DNA of 64,000 nt from Gracilaria domingensis (taxonomy: Eukaryota; Rhodophyta; Florideophyceae; Gracilariales; Gracilariaceae). Of this stretch, positions 9,736 to 20,033 are shown piece by piece. How positions within the stretch are numbered: the stretch's first letter is position 1; each line of letters begins with the position of its first letter. The notes under the pieces were generated by a model that saw nothing but the letters and a program-made list of their open reading frames with translations, was not told the DNA's origin and did not search any database. The DNA lies in assembly GCA_022539475.1 (NCBI GenBank), contig VCMS01000084.1:62001-126000 (forward strand), in the 5' to 3' direction. The translations under genes and the position numbers were made by a program.

Positions 9736-10065
9736 TTAACAGCAGCACATTGCGTCTCCCTTATGGCAGTACTTCGTGGAAACCCAGCATTGAGTTACCG
9801 GAAAACGGTGGCATTCAGATTCAGCCTGATGTTTCGGCTTGCATTTGCACGGGCAACCTGCTGGCCCAGCGGGCGGTGGTGGAGGCAATGCCTGGAAGTC
9901 CGGAATGTAAAGATCGCCATCTTCAGGGATAAACTGCGTCTGTGCAAACTGACGCATTGAATCAGTAGCCTCTTGAATAACTTCAGTGCCCTTCGGAATC
10001 CCAGCAGCCTTGCAGCTCCAGAGAAGTGCGGAAAAAAGAACAAAGATACTGAAAGCTTTCGTCAT
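9736..10065 (-). CDS. Secreted cysteine-rich peptide precursor (109 aa)
   Basis: The precursor has a signal peptide (about residues 1-20, hydrophobic core FSIFVLFSALLW), then a roughly 40-residue acidic region that may be a propeptide. A Pro-rich linker (LPPPPPAGPAG) follows, and then a C-terminal domain of about 40 residues with nine cysteines arranged CxCxC ... C ... C ... C ... CCC. Size and layout are those of secreted defence-type or signalling cysteine-rich peptides, but I recognise no named family. A TATA box sits 113 bp upstream of the ATG, supporting both the start and a single-exon gene. Confidence 0.8.
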   Translation of the reverse strand: MTKAFSIFVLFSALLWSCKAAGIPKGTEVIQEATDSMRQFAQTQFIPEDGDLYIPDFQALPPPPPAGPAGCPCKCKPKHQAESECHRFPVTQCWVSTKYCHKGDAMCCC

Positions 10066-10171
10066 TGTAGTTGGAACAACTAAGGCTTTAGATGAGGATC
10101 GACTGACGAGGTGTGTTGAGAGTTGGGGTATGGAAGGCAGGGTAGATCGCGGTTTCTACCAATCTTCCTGG

Positions 10172-10178
10172 TTTTATA
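10172..10178 (-). promoter_or_regulatory. TATA box of the cysteine-rich peptide gene
   Basis: Minus-strand TATAAAA in the context GGTATAAAACC, 113 bp upstream of the ATG at 10065. Confidence 0.65.
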
Positions 10179-11504
10179 CCGGGTTGGAAGCTCCAGACTT
10201 GTCTTCGAACTTCAGATCATGTTGAAGAGCACAATGTAAAGGTGAAGCGGATCGAAGCAGATCTCCCTACACATAACTGCGATCTTTAATGGGAATTGAC
10301 GGCATCAAATAAGAAGCGGTCATCGCTTTCGCCTTGTTTCCACAACAAGCAACGAGATGGAGAGAATATTATAGGGTTATTGGGGATTTGACCACACCAT
10401 CTGGGCGGACGTGGTGTCTTCTAGGGTTGTCTTGTGTATTGAGTGTCAGCAGATTGGGGTTTAGTGTCACAAAACTGGCTTGTATTGCTAATCGCTACAT
10501 GCAAATTTGTGTTCTTACGCTACCATTATTCCACGAGGGTACATCTCGTCTTTTTAGTGGTTTAATGCTGAGCTTGCGTAATGTCAAGGCTTGTGACGCA
10601 CGACCCTAAAACAAGTAGAATCTGCGATTGAGCAACTGCTCAGAATTACGCGAGGGTCGGTACGAAGACAGACTTTGAAAGGATTTCCACTGGGTCTTGA
10701 AGAAGACGGAGGGGCTGATATAGACGGCATTCGAGCCGCTGTTAAGGTGTAACTGCTATGCGACAGCTGTTTTTTGAAGCGAATGGAGCCAAGTGTATAG
10801 GGTATTCTTATACGGTTGATGTGCATCGAATTTTTATTGCTCTCACGATAATAATCTCCAGCAAGCGTTAAATCAGGAGGCTCCCCCTATGTAGGGTGCC
10901 TATATGCAAATGCCATATGAGTGAGAGAACTCTACGCGTTCTTCGCTTGAAATCATCGTAAAATCTCTCGAGGATTCGTCCTGTACATTTCCTGCGCCTT
11001 CGTCAATGACAGATTGTCTCAGGCATTCTTAGAAATATGGGATATGATAAAGCGGATCAGATAATGTATACCCCATTTTCTCCTGTCGAAACAAGGAATA
11101 AACAATGCAAGCAACATCTCCCAAACAAATTCCTCTGGGAATCGTAATGTGAACCATACAAAATCACATGTTACAGTATCTGAATGGCTTCAAATAAGAT
11201 AAAAGGTAGAACGGGGATGTTTGTATTCATCAGGCATGTCACTAGTCCGTGTCATGCATCTGTTCGAGTGAGCGATGATGCGCGAATTACTTTAGATTCT
11301 GATGCACATCGTTCCAGCGGCGCGCTATCTACGGAGTAGCTTATTTTGCAGGGGGTCGGTCATGTGATCTCCTGCATGGCGTACTGCTCAATTTCAGCGG
11401 AGTGGTTTCATGCTGTTTTGTTGGAAGGAACAAAGACGTTTGGCGCCCCTTGGATCTTTTCCTGCACAGGGCGCCTACTGCGAGGTAGTGGGAGCGATGT
11501 GCTG
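10179..11504. other. Intergenic, nothing recognised
   Basis: Only short frames in all six directions. No repeat, hairpin or domain stood out. Confidence 0.45.
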
Positions 11505-11915
11505 TCAAACCCATAACAAATCGGTCAGTTTGAGCAGCAGTGCTTGAGAACGTTTTGACAACGAAGCTGCAATCCTTGTTTCTCCGTGCTCCAGTTTCTC
11601 TCCAGCTTCGTATACTTGAGCTGCAAATTGAGTACAGTCAAAATAATCGCTGAGGCCATGGAGTAGATGCAGGCAGTACCGACGGTAGCAACGGTATTTG
11701 GGATGCCTGTACGTGTAGCTTTGTAGCTGACGAAGATGTAAGCCAAGTTGATGGCAAGGCAGTAGCACTGCTGCTGGCCCAACCCCTAGGGGTATGATAA
11801 ATACGTGGCTCCGGCTCGTGAGAGCCACAGGAGTGCACAAATTTTTCAAGTTTAGTTTTGAACGTTTACTATTTGGTGGAATGTGCAAAGAATGAATCAA
11901 CTGTAAGTCGGGCAA
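11505..11915 (-). pseudogene. Possible remnant or exon of a membrane-protein gene
   Basis: Two overlapping minus-strand frames are open. One (11525-11782, no ATG at its upstream end) reads like a polypeptide with two hydrophobic spans (CYCLAINLAYIFVSY, and a longer one containing TACIYSMASAIILTVLNL) followed by a charged, helical tail. It could be the end of a multi-pass membrane protein with lost upstream exons. No family is recognised. Confidence 0.25.
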
Positions 11916-12135
11916 CCAGCGAGAGCTTACGGTGGAGCGTGATCTAATGGTGATTGGATCTGAACGAACGCGTGGAAGAAGCAGAACGTCGTTGGGGACG
12001 AGTGTTGACTAACCATCTACCGAAGGTATGTTTAACCGGGCCTGCTCTTACGGCGGCATTCAGGGGGGCGCATCTACGAAGGTACAAGCTAACAAAGCGA
12101 GAGGACGAGAGAGAGAAGCGTGAGAGCAGCCAGCC

Positions 12136-13170
12136 CTAAGCCAACAGCTCCACAAAACAGAAGTGCGTATACATGCCGAACTCCTGCTCGCCAAACGGCG
12201 CAAGATACGCGTCGTAGAACTCACGGTCGCTCACGATCGGCGGCGTTGCACGGCGCACGTCAAAGCGAGTCTGGTGCGTGAAGGCCGAATCGGCCACGGG
12301 CGGGAATTCGTAGTACGTCTTGACCGACGACTTGAGGCGCTCCCCAAGCTGCACATGCTCCTCCCAGCTCTGCGCCGACACGTTCCTGCCAAAGTTGTCG
12401 CGAACAGCGCCCTTCCACAGCTCCTTCCTCTCGCGCTCGCACACCCACTTGGGGCTCATGTTGTCGCCGGCCAAATAGTCGTAGTTGTCCTCGCAGATGA
12501 ACCTGCGGAAGCCGTGCGAGTTGTCCTCGAACATGCGGCGGTAGCCGCTTTGGTGGTCGTCCAGAAACACGAGCGATTGCTGCGGGTCCACGTTCATGTC
12601 GGCCCAGTCCACGTCCTTGAAGTCGGTGAAGCTGGCGCCCGTCAAGTACTCCACGCCCTGCAGTCGGCGTCGCTCCGGCGCCGGGTCGAGCGAGATAATG
12701 CGAGCCTCCGGCAAAGCGGTGCGAATGATCCACGTGCCCAAGCCCTTGAACGCGCCGCTCTCAATCACAAGCTCGGGGCGCTCCATCCGCAACGTATACC
12801 ACAGCGCAAACGCATGGTCAAACCTGACGCCGCCCGCGTTGTTGCGCACCGGCCTGCGGTCGTACACGCGCACAAACTCGCCAATCGCCTGCAGCATGGA
12901 GCCCGCGCACGCCCAGTGCGGGCGGCGCGGCTCGCCAATCGCCTGGCAGTCGCCGCCGTGGAACGGCAGCGACCGACTGCGGCATGGCTCGACGGGCGGC
13001 GGCGACGGCGGCGACGGCGGCGGCACGCGCAGCGACGACGAAGACGCCTCGAGGCTGAGCGTGAGCAGCACGGCGACGGCGGCGCCGAGCGGCAGCAGCA
13101 GCGTGAGCAGCCGGCGGCGCGACACGGACGGCGGCAGCTTGAACGACTGGCGCTGCGGCAGCGATGCCAT
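12136..13170 (-). CDS. Type II membrane protein with methyltransferase-like lumenal domain (344 aa)
   Basis: A short basic cytosolic tail (1-20, ending RRR) is followed by one transmembrane span (about 21-40) and a Ser/Pro-rich stalk (45-62), then a globular domain. This is the layout of Golgi-resident type II enzymes. Residues 134-162 (IESGAFKGLGTW, then ARIISLDP) match the class I SAM-methyltransferase motif I plus the following acidic strand end. Downstream, a LVFLDDHQ segment looks like the motif with the catalytic or metal-site acid in the FkbM/cephalosporin-hydroxylase-like group. Modification of a glycan or small molecule in the secretory pathway is inference. ATG 13170 is chosen because it gives the clean tail-TM start; upstream sequence is low-complexity GC-rich. 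The gene is divergent from the gene at 13783. Confidence 0.75.
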   Translation of the reverse strand: MASLPQRQSFKLPPSVSRRRLLTLLLPLGAAVAVLLTLSLEASSSSLRVPPPSPPSPPPVEPCRSRSLPFHGGDCQAIGEPRRPHWACAGSMLQAIGEFVRVYDRRPVRNNAGGVRFDHAFALWYTLRMERPELVIESGAFKGLGTWIIRTALPEARIISLDPAPERRRLQGVEYLTGASFTDFKDVDWADMNVDPQQSLVFLDDHQSGYRRMFEDNSHGFRRFICEDNYDYLAGDNMSPKWVCERERKELWKGAVRDNFGRNVSAQSWEEHVQLGERLKSSVKTYYEFPPVADSAFTHQTRFDVRRATPPIVSDREFYDAYLAPFGEQEFGMYTHFCFVELLA

Positions 13171-13782
13171 GTTTGCGGGCCGCGGGGTGGCGCGCACGCT
13201 TCCGGTCCGGCGTGCCGCGCGCGCCGCCGCGCCCTGCCGCCCGCGCGCGCCGCCGGCCGCCCATCTTCGCCGCGCGTCCGCCGCGCGTGCGCCGCGCGCC
13301 CGCCGTGCGCACCGCCGCCAGCGCGTCCACGCGCGCCACGTCGCCCGCGCGCGCGCCGCCGCGCGCGCGCCAGCTCGCCGCCTGCCGACTGCGCGTTGCT
13401 TTCGCAAGCGGCGCTCGGCAGTGCCGAGCGCCGCTTGCGAAAGCAACGCGCACGGCCCCGCCGCGCGCCCGGCCGCCGCGCGCCTCGCGCGCGCGCTCGC
13501 GCGCCTCGCGCCGCGGCGCCGCGGCGCCGCGCGCCGCGTCCCGCGCGCCGCGCGCGCCGCGCGGCGTGTCGCGACGCGCCTCGCCCGCCACGACGGCGCG
13601 CGCACGCAACGCGCGCGCCGCCGCCGCGCGTTGCGTGCGCGCCGCCCCGACGCGCCGCGCCGCCCCGACGCGCCGCGCCGCCGCGCCGCTGCCGGCGCGC
13701 CGCGCGCGGAGCTGTCCGCAATGTACTTGACCGCGCGCTCACCCCGCGCCGCGCGCCGCGCAGACCCGCCGAGCGCGCGCCC
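13171..13782. promoter_or_regulatory. Extremely GC-rich divergent promoter region
   Basis: This 612-bp spacer between two divergent start codons consists largely of CG/GC-dinucleotide-rich low-complexity sequence and contains a 63-bp palindrome. No TATA box is visible, unlike most genes in the window, so the pair may use a CpG-island-like bidirectional promoter (inference). Confidence 0.5.
13390..13452. repeat. Near-perfect palindrome, 31-bp arms around one base
   Basis: Arm 13390-13420 and arm 13422-13452 are exact reverse complements with a single G between. A 31-bp exact match is far beyond chance even in GC-rich sequence. It lies between two divergent genes, about 220 bp from one start and 330 bp from the other. 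Confidence 0.95.
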
Positions 13783-14607
13783 ATGTCCAGCCCGTCCGCG
13801 CAGCCGCCGCCCGCGCGCGTCGCGTCCGGCGCCACGCTGTCGGCGTCCGCGTCGGCGTCGCGTCTGCCGAATGAGTTTGAGCGCGCGCGCACCGCTTCGT
13901 CTGCGACGGTGCCGGCGTCGCAGCGCGTGCTGGCGCGCAGCAACACGGCGTCGGGCGTGTTGGCGCAGCCGCCCGAGGACGTGTTGAAGCGCTCCAGTAC
14001 CGGCATTCCGCCGGACATGTTCTGGCGCTTTTCGCTCAAGCGACCCATCCGGCTGCGGATTGAGAGCAAGAAGGGCTCGGACTTCGAGGTGACGGAGGTT
14101 GGGTCGCGCGACCGGCTGTTCCGCCTGTGGCACAAGGGCTCGCGCGCCGCCGGCACGGTGCACCTGTATGACAACGAGGAGCAGCTTGTGTACAGGCTCA
14201 AGACGTTTGCGTTTCGGTACCCGTTCTACCTGCAGGTGACGGACGGCAGCACCAACAAGCCCGTCGTCACCGTCATCAAGCGCGACTTGAGCCAGGGCGT
14301 GGACGTCGGCAACGGCGGGAACAGCAAGCAGTTCTTCATGAAGATCCATGTGCAGTTCAGGCCCGCCACCGCCCCCAACGCGGCGCCGTCCGTCGGCACG
14401 TTTCAAATGAGGGATCTGCGGAGCGGCACGGTGGTGGCTTCCGGCCATCGCCTTTCTTCCCGACTGGGCTACGAGTTGTATGTGCAGCCGGGGCACAACA
14501 CGGCGCTGCTTACGATGCTCACTCTGTCTCTCCAGCAGTACTACACGGATCACAAGTACAGTGGCTCATTCAAGCGACGCTTTCTGAGTCGCTGCTTCTC
14601 GCACTGA
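13783..14607 (+). CDS. LURP-one-related/Tubby-like-fold domain protein (274 aa)
   Basis: The N-terminal 75 residues are Ser/Ala/Pro/Arg-rich and look disordered. From about residue 85 the protein alternates strands typical of the LOR/scramblase-like beta-barrel (RLFRLWHKGS, GTVHLYDN, LVYRLKTFAF, YPFYLQVTDG, PVVTVIKRDL). It ends with YELYVQPGHN followed by a hydrophobic helix, which corresponds to the central helix that threads the barrel in this fold. Family members bind phospholipids or have unknown roles; this one is probably cytosolic or membrane-associated. The ATG at 13783 precedes the disordered tail; the frame stays open upstream only because of composition. It is divergently paired with the methyltransferase-like gene. 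Confidence 0.6.
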   Translation: MSSPSAQPPPARVASGATLSASASASRLPNEFERARTASSATVPASQRVLARSNTASGVLAQPPEDVLKRSSTGIPPDMFWRFSLKRPIRLRIESKKGSDFEVTEVGSRDRLFRLWHKGSRAAGTVHLYDNEEQLVYRLKTFAFRYPFYLQVTDGSTNKPVVTVIKRDLSQGVDVGNGGNSKQFFMKIHVQFRPATAPNAAPSVGTFQMRDLRSGTVVASGHRLSSRLGYELYVQPGHNTALLTMLTLSLQQYYTDHKYSGSFKRRFLSRCFSH

Positions 14608-15421
14608 TTGAACAGACCCTCGCTGCTTTGGTAGTCATAGTCAGCAACGTTCCGGCTATACCCCTTTGTACAAAGGTGCTCCTCGCGACTCGCGACTCGC
14701 GACTACCTGTATTGTGCAATCCAAAAATCACTGCTTTTTGTGAAAACAACATTATTTCCACGAATTTCAGAATTTCGAAACGAATCAACACGAAATGTTT
14801 TGCACGCTAACGAATTCAATTGAAGCAAACTCTAATAACATCAAAATTGTAAATTTGCACCCGCTTTTCCTTTGCAAAACTTTCGCCCAAAGTTCGACGA
14901 TGTCCGCCACGTCGAATAACGGCTTCGCTCCAGTGCCGTCGAACACCATAGTCGCGCTCAGGGCCCTGCCGTCTCGCGTAATGGTCAGCACCGTCCGCCA
15001 GTTCCAGCCATCCCACTTGCGCCAGCACCTGAGGATAGGTCATGCATTCCCTCACCGCCTGATCAAGGTCTGAGACACACCTACGGGAGCCACGCGGGCG
15101 CCGCGTTGATCGAGTGGCATACTACCTGCTTTGTGAAGCTTTTTCCCTTAGTGATGGTGCGCGATAGTGAGTATCAGCGATGACTACTATTTTGTAGTCT
15201 ACAGCTGTAGCTAAACGTCGTCAAGCCAACGGCTCTGATTGTTTCCGCGACATCTCACTGACAAAGCGCGGAGCTCGACGACCCGCTTTCTTCACCCATC
15301 TCCACTGACTACCACAGGGGCAACTACAGCCAAATTCGCCTGCCTTCTTGACTTTTGGCCCCTGACTACAAGTAGTCACCAATACGCCCCTGAGAAAAGG
15401 ATCAAACGAAACCGAACGCAA
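14608..15421. other. Intergenic, with a possible gene fragment near its centre
   Basis: On the minus strand, about 14785-15073, two overlapping frames give protein-like stretches (DLDQAVRECMTYPQVLAQ, then WNWRTVLTITRDGRALSA and DVADIVELWAKV) that could be one small domain broken by a frame change. The family is unknown. The rest shows nothing. Confidence 0.3.
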
Positions 15422-15424
15422 TGA

Positions 15425-15763
15425 ACTCCACCCACCCCCCCTGCTTACGAAAACCAACTTTCCGAAGGAGATAATAGAAACTTGGTTTGGTTGGCCGATG
15501 TCGTCCCTCGTTTCGAACATGAGCCCACAGAAATATGTCCACACTGCGACGCAGAATATCCCAACGTCGGCCTAGTCGCAGCTCATGTTAAGACGGTTCA
15601 TGATTCCAAAGAGCGATATCATTGTTACCGATGTCCATTCGTTACAAATGACAGAACTCTCTCCCGAAAACATAAAGAGCGTGATCAAATATGCTCGAAG
15701 TGTGGCAAGAAGCTTATGCAGTGCACTTACGAAAAGCATATCAGAAACTGCGAACCAGTCTGA
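15425..15763 (+). CDS. Zinc-finger protein fragment, no ATG (possible 3' exon)
   Basis: An open frame of about 110 codons contains three finger-like units: CPHC...H-x4-H, CYRC...H, and CSKC...H-x3-C. These resemble consecutive C2H2/C2HC fingers. There is no in-frame ATG before the fingers and the frame is closed at 15422, so it is either the last exon of a spliced gene (an AG acceptor lies at 15476-15477) or a broken piece. The type of fingers is compatible with a transcription factor or a transposon-derived protein. Nothing in the neighbourhood decides between them. Confidence 0.45.
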   Translation, partial: TPPTPPAYENQLSEGDNRNLVWLADVVPRFEHEPTEICPHCDAEYPNVGLVAAHVKTVHDSKERYHCYRCPFVTNDRTLSRKHKERDQICSKCGKKLMQCTYEKHIRNCEPV

Positions 15764-16232
15764 TGCCGCAAGAACCGCTGGCCACTACCACCAGTCTGCG
15801 AAGTCTGTTCTGAATGGTCAGATATCGAAATAGAGGAAACGTAATTCTGCCACGAGCTAATTTCTTTCACCTCTCAGTTAAATTCCTTCACAAACTTTAC
15901 ACGGTATCTGCGCTTAGAGCTTTTTATTATCGTTCTAGAGTGCTTTATTCGCCTTAAAATCCAAAGCACTAACTTAACGCTTAACAATCGGCTCATATCT
16001 CAATGTCATCGTTGTTTAATTTCTATAATTCTGTCTCTATAATTTATACACTTACCGATGAGAGACCAAGTTTATAAGCATTGAAAAATTAAAATTCGGC
16101 TTGGGATAGAAGTAGATATAACACTCAAAATTATTTTTTAATAATAAAATAAATCTTCCCACTAATGAAAGCTTTGGGACGTATTTTTCGCACGTATTCA
16201 ATTGTAACCAGCGCAGCTTCCTATTTTAATTA
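15764..16232. other. A/T-rich intergenic sequence
   Basis: The composition switches sharply to A/T-rich and stays so through the cyclin gene to about 17.2 kb. No gene is seen here. Confidence 0.5.
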
Positions 16233-16835
16233 TCAGTCCCATGCGACTGTCTCTCTTTTCTGCTCTTCTTTCACTTCCAAAATAGTTGGATGATTTTTCC
16301 AGTCTGAAGAAATATTTTCTGAGCAAATGGTGCTCAAAATATTAAGAAAATAGTCCATGATCTCTTCTTTTGAGACGAACAAGTTGTTATTCAACAACTT
16401 CATTGCGAAAGGTTCGAGTCTCTTCAGGTGCGGAAGCCAAAGATTTGTCAGCTCTGCCACCTCTTCTGCGGACGGAGGGTTTTCTTCAATTTGCTCGGCA
16501 GCTAAAAAGAAGCTTACGGTAAAGAATTTAAAAAAGGCAAACGAGTTCAACCGTACCGAATCACTCGAGAGATGTTCGATTTTCTCCATGTAGAAGAAAG
16601 CTAGAACTAAAGAGGAGTTTGAGACTCCGGTTTTCTTTGCAACTTCACGGAGAACTTCCGCCTTGGTCATATGCGGACATCTAATGGTTGTGGGAACCAA
16701 CTCCACGTTTGGCTTTTGTACATCATTACGAGTAGTTATGAATTCCATGTAACATTCAAGAACATCAAGAAGCTTGTCTGAATTTCGTAGGACGCAGGAA
16801 CGAACATAAGCCAGTCCAATTTCTTTAGAGCTCAT
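16233..16835 (-). CDS. PHO80/P-type cyclin-like protein (200 aa)
   Basis: Residues about 45-165 follow the PHO80-like cyclin box: a helix with a Thr-Gly-Val-Ser-Asn-Ser-Ser turn, then VLAFFYMEKI (the family's Y(I/L)DRL helix). Next come the SFAFFKFFTVSFFLAAE helix, where related cyclins have LL(L/A)T(A/S)V..A.K, and LKRLEPFAMKLLNNNLFVSKEEI, the counterpart of the NxLE..FL..L.F.L.V...E signature. Such cyclins partner with CDKs of the Pho85/CDK5 type in nutrient or cell-cycle signalling. ATG 16835 is chosen because the open frame further upstream is hydrophobic and unlike the family; an upstream exon cannot be excluded. The gene is in an A/T-rich patch unlike its neighbours. Confidence 0.65.
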   Translation of the reverse strand: MSSKEIGLAYVRSCVLRNSDKLLDVLECYMEFITTRNDVQKPNVELVPTTIRCPHMTKAEVLREVAKKTGVSNSSLVLAFFYMEKIEHLSSDSVRLNSFAFFKFFTVSFFLAAEQIEENPPSAEEVAELTNLWLPHLKRLEPFAMKLLNNNLFVSKEEIMDYFLNILSTICSENISSDWKNHPTILEVKEEQKRETVAWD

Positions 16836-17888
16836 TTGGGAAAGGTTAAGAAATGGAAACGGCTTTTTTTGAATGAAGTAAAGTAGAGAGAAAGTGACTA
16901 GTGAGCTCCAGGACAAAGAGACGAGCTTGTGCCACCTGAACTCTAATAGGACAAATCTGAGTTCGTAATTCCTCAAACTCAATATTTTGAAGTTTTCCAC
17001 TCAAAATATGAAAACCCTTTTCTCGCAAATACTCATTTTTTGGTATTTATGTCCTGTAACTTGTGTCAGATTTAAACAAATATTAGTCATAATCTCCGAA
17101 GGAAGAAAGATGAGTTGAAAGCATCCTCCAAACTCAATTTAGAGTTTGAGCTATATCTGAATTATGAACTACATAATGTTTAGGCGCGTACTTGTGACTG
17201 ACATACTTAGAAACGCAAGTAGTGCTTTCCTCTGAGAGATCACCGCGCGATTCTCAAGCAGATCCAGAAAGTGATCAATCTAAATTCTTCGGAACACTGT
17301 AAAGCGACGGCGATGATGCGTGCACAAGTCCAGACGACTTGGCAAGCTGAACAAGCGCCAGACTATCAAACGTCCGTTTGGTTCGAACCACAGGCGGTTG
17401 TGCGCGGTAGTCCGGGATGTCTTGCTGAGGTCGCGAGGACAAGCAAGGACGGGGAAGTACGGCAGGCGCTTCGGTGCGCGGACGTACAGTAGCAAAGAAG
17501 TTCAATTGTAGTCGTAGTGTGTTTTCGTTGATGATAGCGTTCTCGTGTTCTATCCATTCTCCCGAGCTTTCAAAATAATGTATGAGGCACAAGCTACATA
17601 CCTATCCATTATGTTCGTCCTACACATTCATACACGCACGCATTTGCACAGATCATATTTCGCACAATGTTCTCGTCCACTTGCAATATTCCTTGAAAGC
17701 ATTGATCAAAGCAATTGATCACCATTAGTGTAGCATTCATATCAATTTCACCATACACATGCATAATACCCGGTCACAGAACTGCAGTGAGTACCAAGCA
17801 GATCCTTTTCCACGATTCCTACTCGGAACATCCACACAGACGTCTTGTGCTCTAAATAAAACTTTGACCAACTAAAGTTCAAGATCCC
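16836..17888. other. Intergenic, nothing recognised
   Basis: Short frames only; A/T-rich in the left third, mixed after that. Confidence 0.4.
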
Positions 17889-18413
17889 CTACCAAAGGGG
17901 GCACACCTCACAGCAACAACCAAACGGGTCCCCGATCGCCTTTAATGGACCGCCACCACGTCTACCTTTCCCACTGCCATCGCCCTCACCTTCCCCGCTC
18001 ATACGTACCCCGCTGCCACCGGCCGCAACTGACCCCGATGTTGCACGTACCGTGTGGTCCGAGGGTAAACCGCCGTCCATGAAAACTAATGCGCACCCCG
18101 CCTCAACCCCGTCCGCCAGCTCCTCGAACTCAACGGCAGCCGGCACACCCGAAACTTCGTTGCGCGTCACAACGGCGCGATGCGACACCACGTATCGCTG
18201 AGTGCTTTCATGATACGTTGCGTGGTACAACGACGTTCCTGACAACGGCTTCGTGTCCATGATCGCCCGCCCGGAGCACGTCAGCCGAAAGCCGCTCTCT
18301 AGCGTGCAGCTCGGACCGGCGTCGTGCGTGCAGATGATGAGCTCGGCTTTCGAGAGATGCAGCAGAGCAAGCAGGAGGGCCGTAATCGGAGGGACACTAG
18401 TCATTTTCATCAT
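17889..18413 (-). CDS. Secreted protein with C-terminal GDPFGCCC motif (174 aa)
   Basis: The signal peptide (about 1-22, core ITALLLALLHL) is followed by a compact domain opening ICTHDAGPSCT...FRLTCSG, a Gly/Ser-rich low-complexity stretch (about 135-155) and a tail IGDPFGCCCEVC. The protein at 23258-23878 has the same plan (LTCESNTCT...FEC, ending IGNPFGSCCRAC), so the two are paralogues. ATG 18413 is chosen over the more upstream in-frame ATG (18473) because the TATA box at 18478-18484 would place transcription start between them. A role outside the cell or in the wall is inferred from the signal peptide; no named family is recognised. Confidence 0.75.
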   Translation of the reverse strand: MMKMTSVPPITALLLALLHLSKAELIICTHDAGPSCTLESGFRLTCSGRAIMDTKPLSGTSLYHATYHESTQRYVVSHRAVVTRNEVSGVPAAVEFEELADGVEAGCALVFMDGGLPSDHTVRATSGSVAAGGSGVRMSGEGEGDGSGKGRRGGGPLKAIGDPFGCCCEVCPLW

Positions 18414-18477
18414 GGCCAAAACGCGATGAGCATGGAACGCTTGGCGCGCAGAAGCAGTGGAGGCGCTGACCACTGCG

Positions 18478-18484
18478 TTATATA
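18478..18484 (-). promoter_or_regulatory. TATA box of the 17.9-18.4 kb gene
   Basis: TATATAA on the minus strand, 71 bp upstream of the chosen ATG. It decides between two in-frame start codons. Confidence 0.6.
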
Positions 18485-19816
18485 CAGAGGAAGCGTCTGT
18501 AATACAGAAGTGCGTATTCTATATGATGCGAAGAATAATGAGATGTCGGGTCGTGCCTGGCTGTGCCTTTCGAGCAAGAGGTCGTACCTCTCTTTTTATA
18601 ATGCGCCTCAAACGATGCCTGCAGTTGAAACAAAGAGTACTGTGACATATATCTAGCTTGCAGGGTCACTGGTAGGCTACCAGTGGTAGCTACAAAAGTC
18701 ACAAGTCTAGTATACATCCTTGTAGTACCTACTACTGTGTCACACTTGACGCTCTGGTCTGCGTTGCGTGGTGCTTGTGCTATTTGATCACTCCCGACAG
18801 GCCATCAATGCGGCGAAGGCGTGTGTACCTCTATAATCGGAAAACTGTGAGCAGAAATGTACTTTGGACATTCATCATAGCCGAGCCACGTATGTCCATC
18901 CCCGCGAGCCAGCGCACAGAACATATGAGAACATCCCTGTTCACTCTTTGGTCAAGTCGACAAACATAACTCCCCCTTCTGCTCTCTCCGTTACCGCACT
19001 GGGCAAGCCGTCGGAGGGAGAAAGCAAGCCAAGATTGGATCAACTGGAGGTACACGTACTGAAAGCCGTGGAAGCTAACCTATAAGGTTAGCAGGTTGTT
19101 GCGATCGCGTAGACGATAACCGTGCGCCAGCAACGCATACCCTTATTACGATGCTGAAAAGATTGTGTCACAGGCGTTTCGACATTCCAAGGGGCGCTCA
19201 TGCCGCTCAGCGTGCGCTCCACAATATTTTATGCAAGGCAGGAATACACCCGGTGTATTCGTCACTACCAAAATAGTAAAGTAGACCTAATTAAGCAGTC
19301 ATTAATCACAAAAATGACAAATCGACTAGTCTCAACGAGTTGCAGAACAGAATCGGCAAGCAGCAAGTTGGATTGCAAGCAACATAGTACGCTACGTTGC
19401 CGGTATTCTTCTCGTATCTTGTGGTCTAACGCAATGTTGCATATCATGCATGAGAACACGACGTTGACGTTCTTATTTTTCTTACGATAAGAATATGCTA
19501 CATGAACCATACCGAAGCTCTGGTATCTCCCCGATGCTCTCTTCTTTCAGTTACTAAGCTCACTGCAAAAAACCGTAGACATCATCAGTTCCAACCGACG
19601 CGATCATCAGCACCACAAGCTCAGTTCACTCGCAGCCATCTGCATTATTGGCCTCCGACTCGCACCCGCGAAGTTGGAGAAGTTTGTTTTCTTTCTGTAC
19701 ATGTTCGTACTGTCTGCGACAGCCTCTCCAGTCACCCGCCAGACAGCTTTCGATGACTTCTTGTCCAGCCTCTTTCTTGACCTTTTCCCGGCTCCTTCGC
19801 CTTCAGTGTCACGTTC
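18485..19816. other. Intergenic, small hairpins only
   Basis: Short perfect hairpins occur at 18667-18685 (CACTGGTAG/CTACCAGTG) and about 19073-19091 (GCTAACCT/AGGTTAGC). No supported gene. Confidence 0.4.
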
Positions 19817-20033
19817 TGTGTAACACAGAAGACAGCCTACAAGCCATCGTGACGCCTGATCACCATCCGTGGCTTGTAGCTCAAGTGCTGCGAGCCAGCA
19901 CAAGACAGTAGACACCTTGTAGGATAGTCGTAGATATCTCTAGACTTCCACAAGATCTGTAATAAAGGAGCGTGAGCCGGCCTTCCCCTCCATCGGAGAA
20001 GGTCAGACTTCACTCATCCATCTCTTCATTACA
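19817..20033 (+). repeat. Left LTR-like direct repeat
   Basis: Direct copy of 21366-21584. Shared blocks include GACAGCCTACAAGCCATCG and CTGCGAGCCAGCACAAGAC. Confidence 0.65.

Noticed and set aside
12163-14607. Very long overlapping open frames on both strands (over 800 codons)
   Set aside because: They are open through GC-rich low-complexity spacer. Only the terminal parts (12136-13170 minus and 13783-14607 plus) show protein character.
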